DNA of 64,000 bases from Polynucleobacter sp. JS-JIR-II-50 (GCF_018687895.1 NZ_CP061307.1:372001-436000); one strand, 5' to 3'. Shown: positions 26,962 through 38,395, counted from the first letter of the stretch. Made by a program: numbers and translations. The notes: a model not told the origin generated them from the letters alone.

Positions 26962-26989
26962 AAGCGGCTCCAGTAAAAGCCGCTTTTTT
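26962..26989 (+). terminator. Terminator or attenuator between rpmF and plsX
   Basis: AAGCGGCT and AGCCGCTT pair around a 9-base loop and run into TTTTTT. It would partly separate rpmF transcription from the plsX-fab genes, leaving read-through or an unseen promoter to drive plsX. Confidence 0.75.
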
Positions 26990-27023
26990 CTTGGATAAAT
27001 CACTTGCAGCAATCAATCAGCTT

Positions 27024-28037
27024 ATGAGCGTTACTCTCGCTATTGATGCCATGGGCGGAGATCATGGAGTCGTCGTGACGGTTCCGGCTGCCTGCGATTT
27101 TTTAGAAAAACACGCTGATGTGAAGATTGCCCTCGTTGGTGATCCCGATTTAATCAAGCAAGTCTTGAGTAAATCTCCCAAAGCTCCTATGGAGCGAATT
27201 CAAATTATTTCCGCTAGTGAAGTTGTCTTGATGGATGATCCCATTGAGATCGCTCTGCGTCGCAAAAAAGATTCCTCTATGCGCGTTGCCATCATGCAAG
27301 TGAAGGAGGGTGTCGCTGATGCAGTGATCTCTTCTGGTAATACTGGCGCACTCATGGCGATCTCTCGCTACATTCTTAAAACGCTTGATGGTGTTGATCG
27401 TCCTGCGATAGCTACCGCCATCCCCAATGAATTAGGGCGCGGTACAACTATGCTGGATCTTGGCGCAAATGCCGACTGCGAGCCAATGCATTTAGTGCAG
27501 TTTGCCCAGATGGCAAACGTGATGGTGCAGGTGGTTGATGGTAAACAAAACCCTTCAATTGGCCTTCTCAACATTGGTGAGGAAGTGATTAAAGGCAATG
27601 AGGTTGTTAAGCAAACCAGCGAGTTACTTCGCCAAACCTCTTTAAACTTTTATGGCAACGTAGAAGGTAATGATATTTTCAAGGGCACTACGGATATCGT
27701 GGTGTGCGATGGTTTTGTTGGCAACGTCGTTCTGAAAGCCAGTGAAGGTTTGGCAAAAATGATGAGTGGCTTGATTCGTCAAGAATTTAATCGCTCATGG
27801 CTTACGAAGTTGATGGCGATCTGTGCAATGGTGCCATTGCTAAGAGTGCGTAAGCGTGTTGATCATCGTCGTTACAACGGCGCAGTATTGTTAGGTTTAC
27901 GTGGTTGTGTGATTAAAAGCCATGGTTCTGCCGATCGCTTTGCATTTGGCTTTGCCTTGGATCGCGCCTATGAAGCGGCTAAGAACCGCATGGTAGAGCG
28001 CATTGCTGCAGCCTTTGTGGTGGAGACAAAAGTATGA
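27024..28037 (+). CDS. plsX: Phosphate acyltransferase PlsX
   Basis: Converts acyl-ACP to acyl-phosphate for phospholipid synthesis; peripheral membrane protein. ATG 27024 gives 337 residues beginning [15 protein letters not shown], the conserved family opening; a frame from TTG 26991 begins in the terminator and is rejected. Further motifs are [25 protein letters not shown] and [15 protein letters not shown]. It overlaps fabH by 4 bases (ATGA). Confidence 0.95.
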   Translation: MSVTLAIDAMGGDHGVVVTVPAACDFLEKHADVKIALVGDPDLIKQVLSKSPKAPMERIQIISASEVVLMDDPIEIALRRKKDSSMRVAIMQVKEGVADAVISSGNTGALMAISRYILKTLDGVDRPAIATAIPNELGRGTTMLDLGANADCEPMHLVQFAQMANVMVQVVDGKQNPSIGLLNIGEEVIKGNEVVKQTSELLRQTSLNFYGNVEGNDIFKGTTDIVVCDGFVGNVVLKASEGLAKMMSGLIRQEFNRSWLTKLMAICAMVPLLRVRKRVDHRRYNGAVLLGLRGCVIKSHGSADRFAFGFALDRAYEAAKNRMVERIAAAFVVETKV

Positions 28038-29020
28038 GTATTTTTGCAAGAGTAGCGGGCACTGGAAGCTATCTTCCTGAGTTGCGCTTAACTAACCAAG
28101 ATTTAGTCGAGCGTCTTGCCAAAACTGGTTTGGAGACCAGCGATGAGTGGATTAAGACACGAAGCGGTATCTCTGCACGTCACTTTGCTGCTGAAAATGA
28201 GTTGACTAGTGATCTGGCTGTCAAGGCGGCACAAGCTGCATTGATTAGTGCTGGTATTACCTCTGAAGATTTGGACCTTATCATTTTGGCCACTTCTACC
28301 CCAGATCATTTGGGCGGTTTTCCAAGTACTGCTTGCGTAGTGCAAGACAAATTAGGTGCGCACACTGCTTGTGCGGCTTTTGATGTGCAAGCAGTCTGTG
28401 CCGGCTTTACTTATGCGCTTGCTATTGCAGATGCGTTTATTCGTTCTGGCTCATACAAAAAAGTATTGGTCATTGGCGCAGAAACATTCTCCCGTATTTT
28501 GAATTTCCAAGACCGTGGCACTTGCGTCTTGTTTGGCGATGGTGCTGGAGCTGTTGTGCTTGAGGCCTCTAAAGAAGCGGGCATTCTCTCTACCGCATTA
28601 CATGCTGATGGTAGTCAGCGCGATATTTTGTGCGTTCCTGGGCGCGCTGGAAATGGCGGAGTACACGGCTCTCCATTTATGACTATGGATGGTCCAGCAG
28701 TCTTTAAGCTCGCTGTGAAGGTCTTGGAGCAAGTAGCTCACGAAGCACTCGAAAAAGCGAATCTCAAGGCCGAGCAAATCGACTGGCTAGTCCCGCATCA
28801 AGCCAATATTCGCATTATGGAAGGCACCGCTAAAAAGATGGGTATGTCCATGGATAAAGTCATCGTTACTGTGCATGAGCATGGCAATACTTCGGCTGCA
28901 TCGATTCCATTGGCGTTGGATGCTGGTGTGCGGTCTGGGCAGATTCAGCGTGGACAACATCTCTTGCTAGAGGGTGTTGGCGGTGGTTTTGCTTGGGGTG
29001 CGGTTGCCATTAAATATTAA
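28034..29020 (+). CDS. fabH: 3-oxoacyl-ACP synthase III FabH
   Basis: Starts fatty acid chains by condensing acetyl-CoA with malonyl-ACP. The 328 residues have the catalytic Cys122 (AVCAGFTYA), the His of VPHQANIRI and the Asn of [10 protein letters not shown]. It is translationally coupled to plsX (ATGA overlap) and followed by fabD 59 bases later. It belongs to the plsX-fabH-fabD-fabG-acpP-fabF cluster of type II fatty acid synthesis. Confidence 0.96.
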   Translation: MSIFARVAGTGSYLPELRLTNQDLVERLAKTGLETSDEWIKTRSGISARHFAAENELTSDLAVKAAQAALISAGITSEDLDLIILATSTPDHLGGFPSTACVVQDKLGAHTACAAFDVQAVCAGFTYALAIADAFIRSGSYKKVLVIGAETFSRILNFQDRGTCVLFGDGAGAVVLEASKEAGILSTALHADGSQRDILCVPGRAGNGGVHGSPFMTMDGPAVFKLAVKVLEQVAHEALEKANLKAEQIDWLVPHQANIRIMEGTAKKMGMSMDKVIVTVHEHGNTSAASIPLALDAGVRSGQIQRGQHLLLEGVGGGFAWGAVAIKY

Positions 29021-29079
29021 GAGCGGCACACTATTTTTATTCATTCATCTCTTTAATTTCTTTTTAGCGAATTAATCAC

Positions 29080-30015
29080 ATGACATTTGCATTTGTATTC
29101 CCTGGTCAAGGTTCTCAATCCGTTGGCATGCTCAATTCCATTTCTGAGCGCCCAGAAGTACGCGCAACATTGCAAGAGGCTTCTGAGGCATTGGGTGAAG
29201 ACGTTGCAAAGCTGATTTCTGAAGGCCCTGCTGAGGCGCTGTCATTAACCACGAATACTCAGCCTGTAATGTTGACTGCGGGCGTTGCTTTTTATCGAGC
29301 CTGGTTGGCAGCGGGTGGTTCTGCACCCAAGGTAATGGCGGGACATAGTCTTGGTGAATATTCCGCTTTGGTTGCATCCGGCGTCATTTCTTTTAAAGAT
29401 GCCGTACCTTTGGTGCGCTTTCGTGCTGAAGCAATGCAAAGTGCAGTACCTGTCGGTACGGGCGGCATGGCTGCTATTTTGGGTTTGGATGATGCCGCGG
29501 TGATTCAGGTTTGCGCTGAAGCAAGTGCTGCTGCTGGCGGTGTTGTTGAAGCCGTCAATTTCAATGCCCCTGGTCAAGTAGTGATTGCTGGTGCAAGTGA
29601 TGCCGTTACTAAAGCATGTGAATTATTAAAGGCTGCTGGCGCTAAGCGTGCTTTGCCATTGCCAGTATCTGCACCATTTCACTCTTCTTTATTGCAACCC
29701 GCTTCTGAAAAGCTCAAAGGCTATTTAGCCAATATCGAATTTAAAGCCCCCACGATTTCTGTGATCAACAACGTTGATGTTGAAATCTTGAGTGATCCGA
29801 TTGCAATTAAAGATGCCTTAGTGCGTCAAGCTGCTAAGCCTGTGCGTTGGCAAGAAACCATTCAGGCTATGGCTTCTCAAGGCATTACTCAGGTAGTGGA
29901 ATGTGGCCCTGGCAAAGTGTTGGCAGGCCTTACTAAGCGTATTAATGATCAAGTGACTGGTGTGCCAGTATTTGACGAAGCTAGCTTGAATGAAGTCCTG
30001 GCAAGCTTGAAATAA
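29080..30015 (+). CDS. fabD: Malonyl-CoA:ACP transacylase FabD
   Basis: Loads malonyl groups onto ACP. The 311 residues have the N-terminal FVFPGQGSQ, the nucleophile Ser90 in GHSLGEYSALVASG, the His of VSAPFHSSLLQPA and ECGPGKVLAGLTKR near the end. It lies between fabH and fabG with short gaps. It acts with FabH and the ACP encoded 900 bases downstream. Confidence 0.96.
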   Translation: MTFAFVFPGQGSQSVGMLNSISERPEVRATLQEASEALGEDVAKLISEGPAEALSLTTNTQPVMLTAGVAFYRAWLAAGGSAPKVMAGHSLGEYSALVASGVISFKDAVPLVRFRAEAMQSAVPVGTGGMAAILGLDDAAVIQVCAEASAAAGGVVEAVNFNAPGQVVIAGASDAVTKACELLKAAGAKRALPLPVSAPFHSSLLQPASEKLKGYLANIEFKAPTISVINNVDVEILSDPIAIKDALVRQAAKPVRWQETIQAMASQGITQVVECGPGKVLAGLTKRINDQVTGVPVFDEASLNEVLASLK

Positions 30016-30055
30016 AACAAGATTAAAGAAATATAGAACTGAGCGGAAAACAAAT

Positions 30056-30799
30056 ATGAATCTCGACTTAAGCGGACAAATTGCCTTGGTAACTGGCGCC
30101 TCGCGCGGCATCGGCCAAGCGATTGCGGATGAGTTAGTTAAGTGCGGCGCAAAGGTAATTGGAACAGCTACATCCGAGAGTGGAGCAAAAGCGATTAATG
30201 AGCATTTAAGAGCTGCAGGCGGCGCCGGCAAAGTGTTGAATGTGAACGCCCCAAATGCTTGCGAGGAAATTATTGATCTGATCGTCAAGGAATATGGCGG
30301 TATTAATATCTTGGTCAATAACGCTGGCATTACGCGTGACAACTTATCGATGCGCATGAAGTCTGATGAGTGGACGGATGTGATTGATACCAACTTAAGT
30401 TCAGTCTTCCGTCTTTCTCAGGCAGTGATGTGCCCAATGATGAAGGCTCGTGGTGGCCGCATTATCAATATCACCTCTATTGTTGGTCATATGGGTAATC
30501 CTGGTCAGGCAAATTACGCAGCTGCAAAAGCAGGCGTTTCTGGAATGACTCGTGCCTTAGCTCGTGAAATTGGTAGCCGTAATATCACTGTGAATTGCGT
30601 GGCCCCTGGATTTATCGATACCGATATGACCCGCGCTTTGAGCGAAGAACAGCAAAATGCCCTAAAAGTGAACATTCCTTTGGCTCGCTTGGGTAGCCCT
30701 GAGGATGTCGCCCAAGCGGTGGCCTTTTTGGCCTCCCCAGCGGCTGGTTACATTACGGGTAGCACCTTACACGTCAATGGCGGACTCTATTTAGCCTAA
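30056..30799 (+). CDS. fabG: 3-oxoacyl-ACP reductase FabG
   Basis: NADPH-dependent SDR that reduces 3-oxoacyl-ACP in each elongation cycle. The 247 residues contain TGASRGIG (13-20), [15 protein letters not shown], the Ser of [14 protein letters not shown] and the YAAAKAGV Tyr/Lys pair. [22 protein letters not shown] closes the sequence. The sequence is FabG rather than a generic SDR because of the NLSMRMK and N-P-G-Q-A-N-Y segments and because it sits between fabD and acpP. Confidence 0.96.
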   Translation: MNLDLSGQIALVTGASRGIGQAIADELVKCGAKVIGTATSESGAKAINEHLRAAGGAGKVLNVNAPNACEEIIDLIVKEYGGINILVNNAGITRDNLSMRMKSDEWTDVIDTNLSSVFRLSQAVMCPMMKARGGRIINITSIVGHMGNPGQANYAAAKAGVSGMTRALAREIGSRNITVNCVAPGFIDTDMTRALSEEQQNALKVNIPLARLGSPEDVAQAVAFLASPAAGYITGSTLHVNGGLYLA

Positions 30800-30834
30800 C
30801 GGCAAAGCAGGGATTTGGTCATTTTTAGGCGAAT

Positions 30835-30865
30835 TTGCTAATTCGGTCCGCCAAACTGATAAAAT
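30835..30865 (+). promoter_or_regulatory. Candidate sigma-70 promoter of acpP
   Basis: TTGCTA (30835-30840), then 17 bases to GATAAA (30858-30863), or 19 to TAAAAT (30860-30865), in the 100-base fabG-acpP gap. A separate promoter would fit the high ACP demand compared with the enzymes. Confidence 0.4.
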
Positions 30866-30899
30866 CCTTTCATCGTTTTTACAACCCCTGGGGAAATTA

Positions 30900-31139
30900 A
30901 TGGACAACATCGAACAACGCGTTAAGAAAATCGTCGCTGAGCAATTAGGCGTCGCAGAAGGAGACATCAAGAATGAATCTTCTTTCGTGAACGACTTGGG
31001 CGCTGACTCTCTTGACACTGTTGAGCTGGTTATGGCTTTGGAAGATGAATTCGGCATCGAAATTCCTGATGAGGAAGCTGAAAAGATCACCACAGTTCAG
31101 CTCGCGATCGACTTCGCTACATCTAAAGCTCAGGGTTAA
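30900..31139 (+). CDS. acpP: Acyl carrier protein
   Basis: Acidic 79-residue carrier of growing acyl chains. The phosphopantetheine site is Ser37 in [19 protein letters not shown]; the length and acidic composition are standard. AcpS, which attaches the phosphopantetheine, is encoded in the same window at 39928. GGGGAAATTA precedes the ATG. It is followed 21 bases later by fabF. Confidence 0.98.
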   Translation: MDNIEQRVKKIVAEQLGVAEGDIKNESSFVNDLGADSLDTVELVMALEDEFGIEIPDEEAEKITTVQLAIDFATSKAQG

Positions 31140-31160
31140 TTCCCTAGCCTAGGTATTACT

Positions 31161-32408
31161 GTGTCAGTATCAAATGGCCGACGCCGGGTAGTAGTTACCG
31201 GCCTTGGTCTTATCTCACCTGTTGGTAATTCGGTTGATGTAGCTTGGTCTAATTTGCTCGCGGGCAAATCAGGCATTGCTACTATCACCAAGTTTGACCA
31301 CACTCCGCTTAGCGTTCACTTCGCTGGAGAGGTGAAAGATTTCAATGTCGAAGAATATGTTTCTGCCAAAGAGGCGCGCCATATGGATACCTTTATCCAT
31401 TACGGCATTGCTGCTGGTACGCAAGCTATTCGCGACAGTGGTTTAGAGATCACTGAACAAAACGCTGAGCGCGTAGGCGTCATGGTGGGCTCCGGTATCG
31501 GTGGTTTACCAATGATTGAAGAAACGGGTGCTGAGTTATTGGCTCGTGGCCCTCGTCGTATCTCGCCTTTCTTCGTTCCAGGCTCCATCATCAATATGAT
31601 TTCTGGCCACCTTAGTATTTTGTTTGGTCTTAAAGGTCCAAACGTTGCTGCGGTGACAGCATGTACGACTGGATTGCACAGTATTGGTTTGGCTGCGCGC
31701 TTAATTCAGTACGGTGATGCTGATGTCATGGTTGCTGGCGGTGCTGAATCCACTATCTCCGCATTAGGGGTTGGTGGCTTTGCTTCTGCAAGAGCGCTTT
31801 CTACACGCAATGATGATCCTGCAACTGCATCACGCCCTTGGGATAGAGACCGCGATGGTTTTGTTCTGGGTGAGGGCGCAGGCGTAGTTGTGATTGAAGA
31901 GTATGAACACGCTAAAGCCCGCGGCGCAAAAATTTATTGCGAATTACTGGGCTTCGGTATGAGTGGTGACGCTTATCACATGACTGCCCCAAATATGGAT
32001 GGTCCCCGTCGTTGTATGGTCAATGCAATGCGCGATGCTGGCCTCAACTCTGACCAGATTCAATATATCAATGCTCACGGTACTTCCACGCCGTTGGGTG
32101 ATAAGAACGAAACTGGCGCTATTAAGGCCGCTCTTGGCGACCACGCTAAGAAGACTTTAATTAACTCCACCAAGTCGATGACTGGCCACCTCTTGGGCGG
32201 CGCAGGTGGCTTGGAGTCTGTTTTCACGATTTTGGCTCTTCATCACCAAAAATCGCCACCTACTATCAATATCTTCAATCAAGATCCTGAGTGTGACTTG
32301 GACTACTGCGCCAATACCGCTAGAGACGTGAAGATCGACCATGCAGTCAAAAACAATTTTGGCTTTGGGGGTACTAACGGTACCTTGATTTTTGGCAAAC
32401 TGACCTAA
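31161..32408 (+). CDS. fabF: 3-oxoacyl-ACP synthase II FabF
   Basis: Elongating condensing enzyme, responsible for temperature-adjusted unsaturated fatty acid synthesis in other bacteria. The 415 residues have Cys168 ([11 protein letters not shown]), the His residues of [11 protein letters not shown] and [15 protein letters not shown], and the C-terminal [15 protein letters not shown]. It starts with GTG at 31161; no ATG in frame precedes the conserved RRVVVTGLG. In Burkholderia and Ralstonia, rpoE-rseA-rseB normally follow; here mucD follows directly after 50 bases. Confidence 0.96.
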   Translation: MSVSNGRRRVVVTGLGLISPVGNSVDVAWSNLLAGKSGIATITKFDHTPLSVHFAGEVKDFNVEEYVSAKEARHMDTFIHYGIAAGTQAIRDSGLEITEQNAERVGVMVGSGIGGLPMIEETGAELLARGPRRISPFFVPGSIINMISGHLSILFGLKGPNVAAVTACTTGLHSIGLAARLIQYGDADVMVAGGAESTISALGVGGFASARALSTRNDDPATASRPWDRDRDGFVLGEGAGVVVIEEYEHAKARGAKIYCELLGFGMSGDAYHMTAPNMDGPRRCMVNAMRDAGLNSDQIQYINAHGTSTPLGDKNETGAIKAALGDHAKKTLINSTKSMTGHLLGGAGGLESVFTILALHHQKSPPTINIFNQDPECDLDYCANTARDVKIDHAVKNNFGFGGTNGTLIFGKLT

Positions 32409-32458
32409 TATTCTTAATATCTTTATTGTTGGTTTTTACCAAGTAGGTCTATAGCTTT

Positions 32459-33907
32459 ATGAAAAAGTACTTAATTGCGCTCTTGGCTATCTTTGGTCTA
32501 GGGCAAGTCGCGTTTATTCCGCCTGCGTTAGCTCAAAATCCTCGAGTGACCATTCCTGACTTTGCGGATTTGGTTGAACGCGCAAGTCCTGCGGTCGTCA
32601 ATATACGTATAACTGAAAAAGTAGTGGTGCAGCAAGCGCAAGGCGGCATTCCTGGAATGCCAGAAGATCAAGCCGAATTCTTCCGCCGTTTCTTTGGTGT
32701 ACCTATTCCGGGAATTCCTAATGGACCTAAGCCAGCGCAGCCTAATCCAGGTAAGCCGCAAGAAGCAGATCGTGGTGTAGGCTCTGGTTTCATTATTGAA
32801 TCCAATGGGCTGATTTTGACTAACGCTCATGTTGTTGAAGGCGCCACCACTATCTATGTGACCCTGACTGATAAGCGCGAGTTCAAAGCAAAGTTACTTG
32901 GCATGGATAAGCGTACCGATGTTGCGGTTGTGAAAATTGAAGCACGTGATTTGCCGAAGCTGCCTTTAGGTGATTCATCGAGAGTGCGGGTAGGCGAGTG
33001 GGTGTTGGCGATTGGCTCTCCATTTGGCCTTGAGAACACCGTGACTGCAGGGATTGTGTCGGCCAAGAGTCGTGATACAGGTGACTACTTACCCTTTATT
33101 CAGACTGATGTTGCGGTGAATCCAGGAAACTCCGGAGGGCCACTTTTAAATACTGCTGGTCAAGTGATTGGCATCAACTCACAAATATTTAGTCGCTCTG
33201 GTGGCTATATGGGCATCTCTTTTGCAATTCCGATTGATGAGGCAATGCGTGTGGCAGATCAATTGCGTACTAATGGCAAGATGACTCGCGGCCGAATTGG
33301 CGTTGCTTTAGGCGAGATGACAAAAGAAGTAGCTGAGAGTCTCGGTTTGGGTAAGCCTCGCGGCGCGTATGTACGCAATGTCGAGCCAGGTGGACCGGCA
33401 GCAGCTGGCGGTATTGAAGCGGGTGATGTGATTCTCAGTTTCAACGGGCGCGATATTTCTAAATCAACCGACTTACCAAGAGTGGTTGGTGAAACAAAGC
33501 CAGGCACTTCGGTGCCAGTGCAAGTTTGGCGTAAAGGCGGAACCCGTGACTTAACGGTTACTGTAACTGATACCGAATCTACTCAGGCGGCCAGCAAGAA
33601 GCCAGATGCACCTGCGGCAAATGGCAATAGTGCCAATACTCTTGGGGTTGTTGTGGGCGAGCTATCCGATAGCAAAAAGAAGGATTTGAATATCAAGAGC
33701 GGGGTTGAGGTTACTGGTTTAGGGGATGGCCCTTTGGCAAAAGCGGGGATTCGACCAGGTGACATTATTATTCGAGTTGCAGATACCGATATTACGAGTG
33801 TTAAGCAATTTGAGACCCTAGCCAAGGGCTTGGACGCTAATAAGGCTGTTCCAGTCTTTATCCGCCGGGCTGACAGCACTTTAGTCGTCCCTGTAAGGCC
33901 TAAATAA
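32459..33907 (+). CDS. degQ: Periplasmic Do-like serine protease (MucD/DegQ family)
   Basis: Envelope quality-control protease/chaperone of 482 residues. It has a signal peptide (about 1-26, ending PALAQ) and the catalytic triad His124 (LTNAHVVEG), Asp154 (MDKRTDVAVV) and Ser225 (NPGNSGGPL). Two PDZ domains lie at about 285-375 and 395-480. A flexible Pro/Gly-rich LA-loop-like insert lies at 60-105. It is followed by lepA, giving the conserved mucD-lepA-lepB-rnc-era-recO-pdxJ-acpS-nagZ order. Confidence 0.93.
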   Translation: MKKYLIALLAIFGLGQVAFIPPALAQNPRVTIPDFADLVERASPAVVNIRITEKVVVQQAQGGIPGMPEDQAEFFRRFFGVPIPGIPNGPKPAQPNPGKPQEADRGVGSGFIIESNGLILTNAHVVEGATTIYVTLTDKREFKAKLLGMDKRTDVAVVKIEARDLPKLPLGDSSRVRVGEWVLAIGSPFGLENTVTAGIVSAKSRDTGDYLPFIQTDVAVNPGNSGGPLLNTAGQVIGINSQIFSRSGGYMGISFAIPIDEAMRVADQLRTNGKMTRGRIGVALGEMTKEVAESLGLGKPRGAYVRNVEPGGPAAAGGIEAGDVILSFNGRDISKSTDLPRVVGETKPGTSVPVQVWRKGGTRDLTVTVTDTESTQAASKKPDAPAANGNSANTLGVVVGELSDSKKKDLNIKSGVEVTGLGDGPLAKAGIRPGDIIIRVADTDITSVKQFETLAKGLDANKAVPVFIRRADSTLVVPVRPK

Positions 33908-34043
33908 CCCCATTTTTGGCCTAAAAAAGGGGTTTGGCGCCTTTTAGGCGCCACCCATTACAATCACTTTAAGACGACTTTTTGCAGCGCATCATCCTGG
34001 TGCGTTCTGACAAGGCGTTTTTTGAATGACCTATTAAGACGCT

Positions 34044-35849
34044 ATGGATTTAATCCGCAATTTTTCTATCATCGCCCATATCGATCACGGCAAATCGACG
34101 CTTGCTGATCGTATTATTCAACTCTGCGGCGGTCTCTCCGATCGCGAAATGGAAGCCCAAGTTCTTGACTCAATGGATATTGAGCGTGAGCGCGGTATTA
34201 CCATTAAGGCGCAAACAGCAGCTTTAAATTACAAAGCCAAAGATGGCAAGATTTACCACATCAACCTGATTGATACCCCGGGACACGTTGACTTCTCCTA
34301 TGAGGTCAGCCGCTCTTTGTCTGCCTGTGAAGGTGCGTTGTTAGTTGTAGATGCTAGTCAAGGTGTTGAGGCCCAAACGGTTGCCAACTGTTACATGGCG
34401 CTTGAGTTGGGCGTTGAGGTTGTGCCAGTACTGAATAAGATTGACTTGCCCCAAGCCGATCCTGAGCGTGCTAAAAAAGAAATTGAAGATGTCATTGGTA
34501 TTGATGCTTCTGAGGCTGTGACCTGCTCAGCCAAAACAGGCTTAGGCGTTGCGGATGTCATCGAGGAAATGATTGCTCGGGTACCTCCACCAAAGGGTAA
34601 TGCAGAGGATCCATTACAAGCTTTGATTATTGACTCCTGGTTTGATAACTACGTAGGCGTTGTCATGTTGGTGCGCGTTGTGAATGGCACCTTAAAACCT
34701 AAGGAAAAAATTACCTTGATGGCCAATGGTTCGAGCCATTTAGTCGAGCATGTGGGTGTGTTTAGTCCGAAGTCAGTAGATCGTCCTGAGCTATCCGCTG
34801 GTCAAGTGGGATTTGTGATTGCCGGTATTAAAGAATTAAAAGCCGCCAAGGTTGGCGACACCGTGACACACACTCCCGGGCAGCAAGGGCGCGTTCCTGC
34901 GACCGAGCCACTACCTGGTTTTAAAGAAGTGAAGCCCCAAGTTTTTGCTGGCCTATATCCAGTAGAAGCGAGTGAATACGATCAGTTGCGCGAGTCCCTT
35001 GAAAAGCTCAAGTTAAATGACGCCTCACTCTTATATGAGCCAGAGGTTTCACAGGCTCTTGGTTTTGGATTCCGTTGCGGCTTCTTGGGTTTGCTCCACA
35101 TGGAGATTGTGCAAGAGCGTTTAGAGCGTCAGTACGGCATGAATCTCATCACGACCGCTCCAACGGTGGTGTATCAAGTGGAGCAATCTGACGGCACACT
35201 CATGATGGTGGATAACCCGTCGAAGATGCCTGAGGCCAGCAAGATCAATACGATTCTTGAGCCTATCGTGACCGTTAATTTATATATGCCGCAAGAGTAT
35301 GTAGGAGCGATGATTACCTTGTGTGTTGGTAAGCGTGGTATTCAGATGGATATGAATTACCTAGGCCGTCAAGTCAAGCTCACTTATGAGTTGCCAATGG
35401 CTGAGATTGTTTTGGATTTCTTTGACAAAATGAAATCCATCTCACGCGGATATGCCTCAATGGATTACGAGTTCAAAGAATATCGCCCGGCAGATGTTGT
35501 TAAGGTCGACATCCTAATTAATAGTGAGCGGGTGGATGCCCTCTCTGTGATTGTTCACCGCAGCAATAGTCAACATCGCGGGCGCGAAGTGGTTTCTAAG
35601 ATGCGCGGCATTATTCCTCGTCAAATGTTCGATGTGGCTATTCAGGCGGCGATTGGCAGCAATATCGTTGCGCGTGAAAACGTCAAGGCATTGCGTAAAA
35701 ACGTATTGGCTAAGTGCTACGGTGGTGACATCTCCCGTAAGCGTAAGTTATTAGAGAAGCAAAAAGAAGGTAAGAAACGTATGAAGCAAGTCGGTAACGT
35801 GGAAATTCCACAAGAAGCCTTCTTGGCTATTCTGCAGGTGGAGGATTAA
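34044..35849 (+). CDS. lepA: Translational GTPase LepA (EF-4)
   Basis: Ribosome-associated GTPase affecting initiation and elongation under stress. The 601 residues open with [20 protein letters not shown] (P-loop), followed by the switch region [22 protein letters not shown] and [10 protein letters not shown]. The C-terminal [17 protein letters not shown] and ending [21 protein letters not shown] are LepA-specific. The stop overlaps the lepB ATG by one base (TAATG). Two weak hairpins lie in the 136-base gap after degQ. Confidence 0.97.
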   Translation: MDLIRNFSIIAHIDHGKSTLADRIIQLCGGLSDREMEAQVLDSMDIERERGITIKAQTAALNYKAKDGKIYHINLIDTPGHVDFSYEVSRSLSACEGALLVVDASQGVEAQTVANCYMALELGVEVVPVLNKIDLPQADPERAKKEIEDVIGIDASEAVTCSAKTGLGVADVIEEMIARVPPPKGNAEDPLQALIIDSWFDNYVGVVMLVRVVNGTLKPKEKITLMANGSSHLVEHVGVFSPKSVDRPELSAGQVGFVIAGIKELKAAKVGDTVTHTPGQQGRVPATEPLPGFKEVKPQVFAGLYPVEASEYDQLRESLEKLKLNDASLLYEPEVSQALGFGFRCGFLGLLHMEIVQERLERQYGMNLITTAPTVVYQVEQSDGTLMMVDNPSKMPEASKINTILEPIVTVNLYMPQEYVGAMITLCVGKRGIQMDMNYLGRQVKLTYELPMAEIVLDFFDKMKSISRGYASMDYEFKEYRPADVVKVDILINSERVDALSVIVHRSNSQHRGREVVSKMRGIIPRQMFDVAIQAAIGSNIVARENVKALRKNVLAKCYGGDISRKRKLLEKQKEGKKRMKQVGNVEIPQEAFLAILQVED

Positions 35850-36655
35850 TGAACTTTGCCCTAGTCCTTTTTATCTTGGTGATTGTTTCTGGAATCGCTT
35901 GGGTTGCTGACAAATGGCACTTTGCCCCGCAAAGACGTTTGGCGGGTATTGATCGTATGCCTTTGTGGCTTGAATACACAGCAGGTTTCTTCCCGGTAAT
36001 TTGCGCAGTGTTTGTCTTGCGCTCTTTTATTGCTGAGCCTTTTAAGATTCCTTCTGGTTCAATGATCCCCACATTGCAAATCGGCGACTTCATTTTGGTC
36101 AATAAATTTACCTATGGAATTCGTTTACCGGTACTGAATCAAAAAGTTGTTGACTTGGGTTCACCCAAGCGCGGTGATGTTGTCGTTTTTCGCTACCCAC
36201 GTGATGAATCGGTAGATTACATCAAGCGCATAGTGGCCTTACCAGGCGACGAAATCACTTATGAAAATAAGCGCCTGACTATTAATGGTCAACCTCTGCA
36301 ATATAGTGGTGGCGAGCCGTATCTCGATCCCGAGAATATGCGCTATGCCAAACGTTTCACGGAAACTTTCCCGGCAGATTTGGGCGGCAATCGTCATGAC
36401 ATCCTGAATGACCCCGATCGTCCTGCTACCGTATTTCCGACTGAGCGTTTTCCGGGTTCCGAGTTCTGTCAGTACCAGCAGTCTGGCGTGACTTGCAAAG
36501 TGCCTCCAGGGCATTACTTTGCGATGGGTGATAACCGTGATAACAGTGCAGACTCACGTTACTGGGGCTTTGTGCCGGATAAAAATATTGTTGGCAAAGC
36601 CTTCTTTGTTTGGCTTAATCTAGGCAATCTTGGCCGCATTGGCGGATTCGAGTAA
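35849..36655 (+). CDS. lepB: Signal peptidase I
   Basis: Membrane protease that removes signal peptides from exported proteins. The 268 residues have two N-terminal membrane helices (about 2-20 and 45-62), the nucleophile Ser71 (PSGSMIPTL) and the general base Lys126 ([11 protein letters not shown]). The conserved [20 protein letters not shown] box follows. It is translationally coupled to lepA and 5 bases upstream of rnc, the classic lepA-lepB-rnc-era arrangement. Confidence 0.96.
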   Translation: MNFALVLFILVIVSGIAWVADKWHFAPQRRLAGIDRMPLWLEYTAGFFPVICAVFVLRSFIAEPFKIPSGSMIPTLQIGDFILVNKFTYGIRLPVLNQKVVDLGSPKRGDVVVFRYPRDESVDYIKRIVALPGDEITYENKRLTINGQPLQYSGGEPYLDPENMRYAKRFTETFPADLGGNRHDILNDPDRPATVFPTERFPGSEFCQYQQSGVTCKVPPGHYFAMGDNRDNSADSRYWGFVPDKNIVGKAFFVWLNLGNLGRIGGFE

Positions 36656-36660
36656 ATATT

Positions 36661-37452
36661 ATGAATGCGCGCGCCGTTATCGAAACTGGACCGCTGCAAG
36701 AGCGCCTCGGATACACCTTCAAAAAGGCTGAGCTACTGAATCAAGCCTTGACTCATCGCAGTCATAGCAAGAAAAATAATGAGCGACTTGAGTTTTTGGG
36801 AGACTCCATTTTGAACTGCGTAGTCGCAGAGATGCTCTATGAACGCTATTCCGATTTAGATGAGGGCGATCTTTCCCGTGTGCGTGCGAACTTAGTAAAG
36901 CAGCAGGCTTTATATGAAATCGCTCAAACTTTATCTTTATCCGATTACTTGCGCCTGGGTGAGGGTGAATTGAAGAGTGGCGGCTTTCGTCGCCCCTCTA
37001 TTCTTGCCGATACCTTAGAGGCAGTGACTGGCGCGATCTTTATGGATGGTGGTTTTGAGGCTGCTAAGGCAACCTTACGTAAACTGTATTCGATTATCTT
37101 GGCACATGTTGACCCTAAAACTTTAGGCAAAGACGATAAAACGTTATTGCAAGAATGCCTACAAGGCTATCAATTGCCATTGCCAACTTATAACGTGACT
37201 GGCACTACTGGCGCTGCACACAATCAACAGTTTGAGGTGGAATGCCTAATCCCTAGCCACAAAGTGGCAGTCAAAGGTGAGGGCGCCTCACGCCGCGCTG
37301 CTGAACAAGCGGCTGCCAAGCTGGCTTTGATTGCTATGCTCAAAGCGTTGCCACAAGAATCTCGCAAACCCAAGAAAACTCGGTCGGCCAAGAAGAAGGC
37401 GGCTAAAAAAGAAGCGACCGAAGAGCAGTTCAATCTTAAGCTGAAGGGCTAA
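36661..37452 (+). CDS. rnc: Ribonuclease III
   Basis: Double-strand-specific endonuclease that processes the rRNA precursor. The 263 residues contain the catalytic signature [20 protein letters not shown], the [18 protein letters not shown] acid pair and a C-terminal dsRNA-binding domain (about 155-225). After that comes an extra Lys/Ala-rich tail of about 35 residues ([18 protein letters not shown]), which could increase RNA affinity. Era starts 2 bases after the stop. Confidence 0.95.
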   Translation: MNARAVIETGPLQERLGYTFKKAELLNQALTHRSHSKKNNERLEFLGDSILNCVVAEMLYERYSDLDEGDLSRVRANLVKQQALYEIAQTLSLSDYLRLGEGELKSGGFRRPSILADTLEAVTGAIFMDGGFEAAKATLRKLYSIILAHVDPKTLGKDDKTLLQECLQGYQLPLPTYNVTGTTGAAHNQQFEVECLIPSHKVAVKGEGASRRAAEQAAAKLALIAMLKALPQESRKPKKTRSAKKKAAKKEATEEQFNLKLKG

Positions 37453-37454
37453 TC

Positions 37455-38390
37455 GTGTTTAGATGCGGCACCATCGCCATTGTTGGGCGTCCTAATATGG
37501 GTAAATCAACTCTTCTGAACGCGTTAGTTGGACAGAAGATCAGCATTACCTCTCGTAAAGCGCAAACTACGCGTCATCGTATTTTGGGTATTCAGAATCG
37601 CGAAGAAGCGCAGTTTATCTTTATCGATACCCCAGGCTTTCAGACGCGCTTAATGAATACTTTAAATAAGGCGCTGAACCGCACTGTCACCACTGCCTTG
37701 CAAGACGTGAATGTCGCTTGCTTCGTGGTTGAGGCTGGGTACTTTGGTGAAGATGACAAGAAGGTGTTGAAACTACTGCCAGATGACTTACCGGTTGTAC
37801 TGGTTTTAAATAAATTAGACCTGTTTAACAGTCGCTTTCAGACTCCATCAGAGCGCGACCAAGCACTACTTAGCTTTATTAAAGACATGGCTCGCCCTTG
37901 GTGCGAACTAGGTGGCCATGAAGACCAGAAGTGCGAGTTTTCTGAGATCGTGCCGATGAGCGCCAAGAGTCCTGGTGATATTGAAAGATTGTTGGATGTT
38001 CTCGAGGGCTATCTGCCCGAGGCGGAAGCTGTTTATGATGGCGACACTATTACCGATCGCAGCGAGCGCTTTTTAGCGGCTGAGATCCTGCGTGAAAAAG
38101 TATTCCGCTTTACTGGTGAGGAACTGCCTTACACCAGCACGGTAGTGATCGATCAGTTCAAGATGGATGGCAAGATGCGTCGCATTGCCGCAACCATTTT
38201 GGTTGATCGCGATAGTCATAAGGCAATGATCATTGGTCAAAAGGGTGAGCGTCTCAAGAAGATTTCAACTGATGCCCGTATCGATATGGAAAAACTCTTT
38301 GACGGCAAAGTCTTTTTAGAGACTTGGGTTAAGGTCAAGCGTGGCTGGGCGGATGATCGAGCTGAATTGCGGGCTCAAGGTTTGGAATAA
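37455..38390 (+). CDS. era: Ribosome assembly GTPase Era
   Basis: Binds the 3' end of 16S rRNA during 30S maturation. The 311 residues have the P-loop [14 protein letters not shown], switch segment [14 protein letters not shown] and NKLDL, then a KH domain with [17 protein letters not shown] and the ending [15 protein letters not shown]. The start is GTG at 37455; no in-frame ATG lies before the conserved TIAIVGRP. It is flanked by rnc (2 bases) and recO (5 bases). Confidence 0.96.
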   Translation: MFRCGTIAIVGRPNMGKSTLLNALVGQKISITSRKAQTTRHRILGIQNREEAQFIFIDTPGFQTRLMNTLNKALNRTVTTALQDVNVACFVVEAGYFGEDDKKVLKLLPDDLPVVLVLNKLDLFNSRFQTPSERDQALLSFIKDMARPWCELGGHEDQKCEFSEIVPMSAKSPGDIERLLDVLEGYLPEAEAVYDGDTITDRSERFLAAEILREKVFRFTGEELPYTSTVVIDQFKMDGKMRRIAATILVDRDSHKAMIIGQKGERLKKISTDARIDMEKLFDGKVFLETWVKVKRGWADDRAELRAQGLE

Positions 38391-38395
38391 GTTTC

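Noticed and set aside
29818..30393. 191-codon minus-strand frame across fabD and fabG
   Set aside because: It lies fully opposite two firmly identified genes, has no family resemblance and no plausible ribosome-binding site.
33906..33953. Two hairpins after degQ as a terminator
   Set aside because: AACCCC/GGGGTT has a long loop and TGGCGCC/GGCGCCA lacks a T run, so neither is convincing; the region may instead hold a weak lepA promoter.
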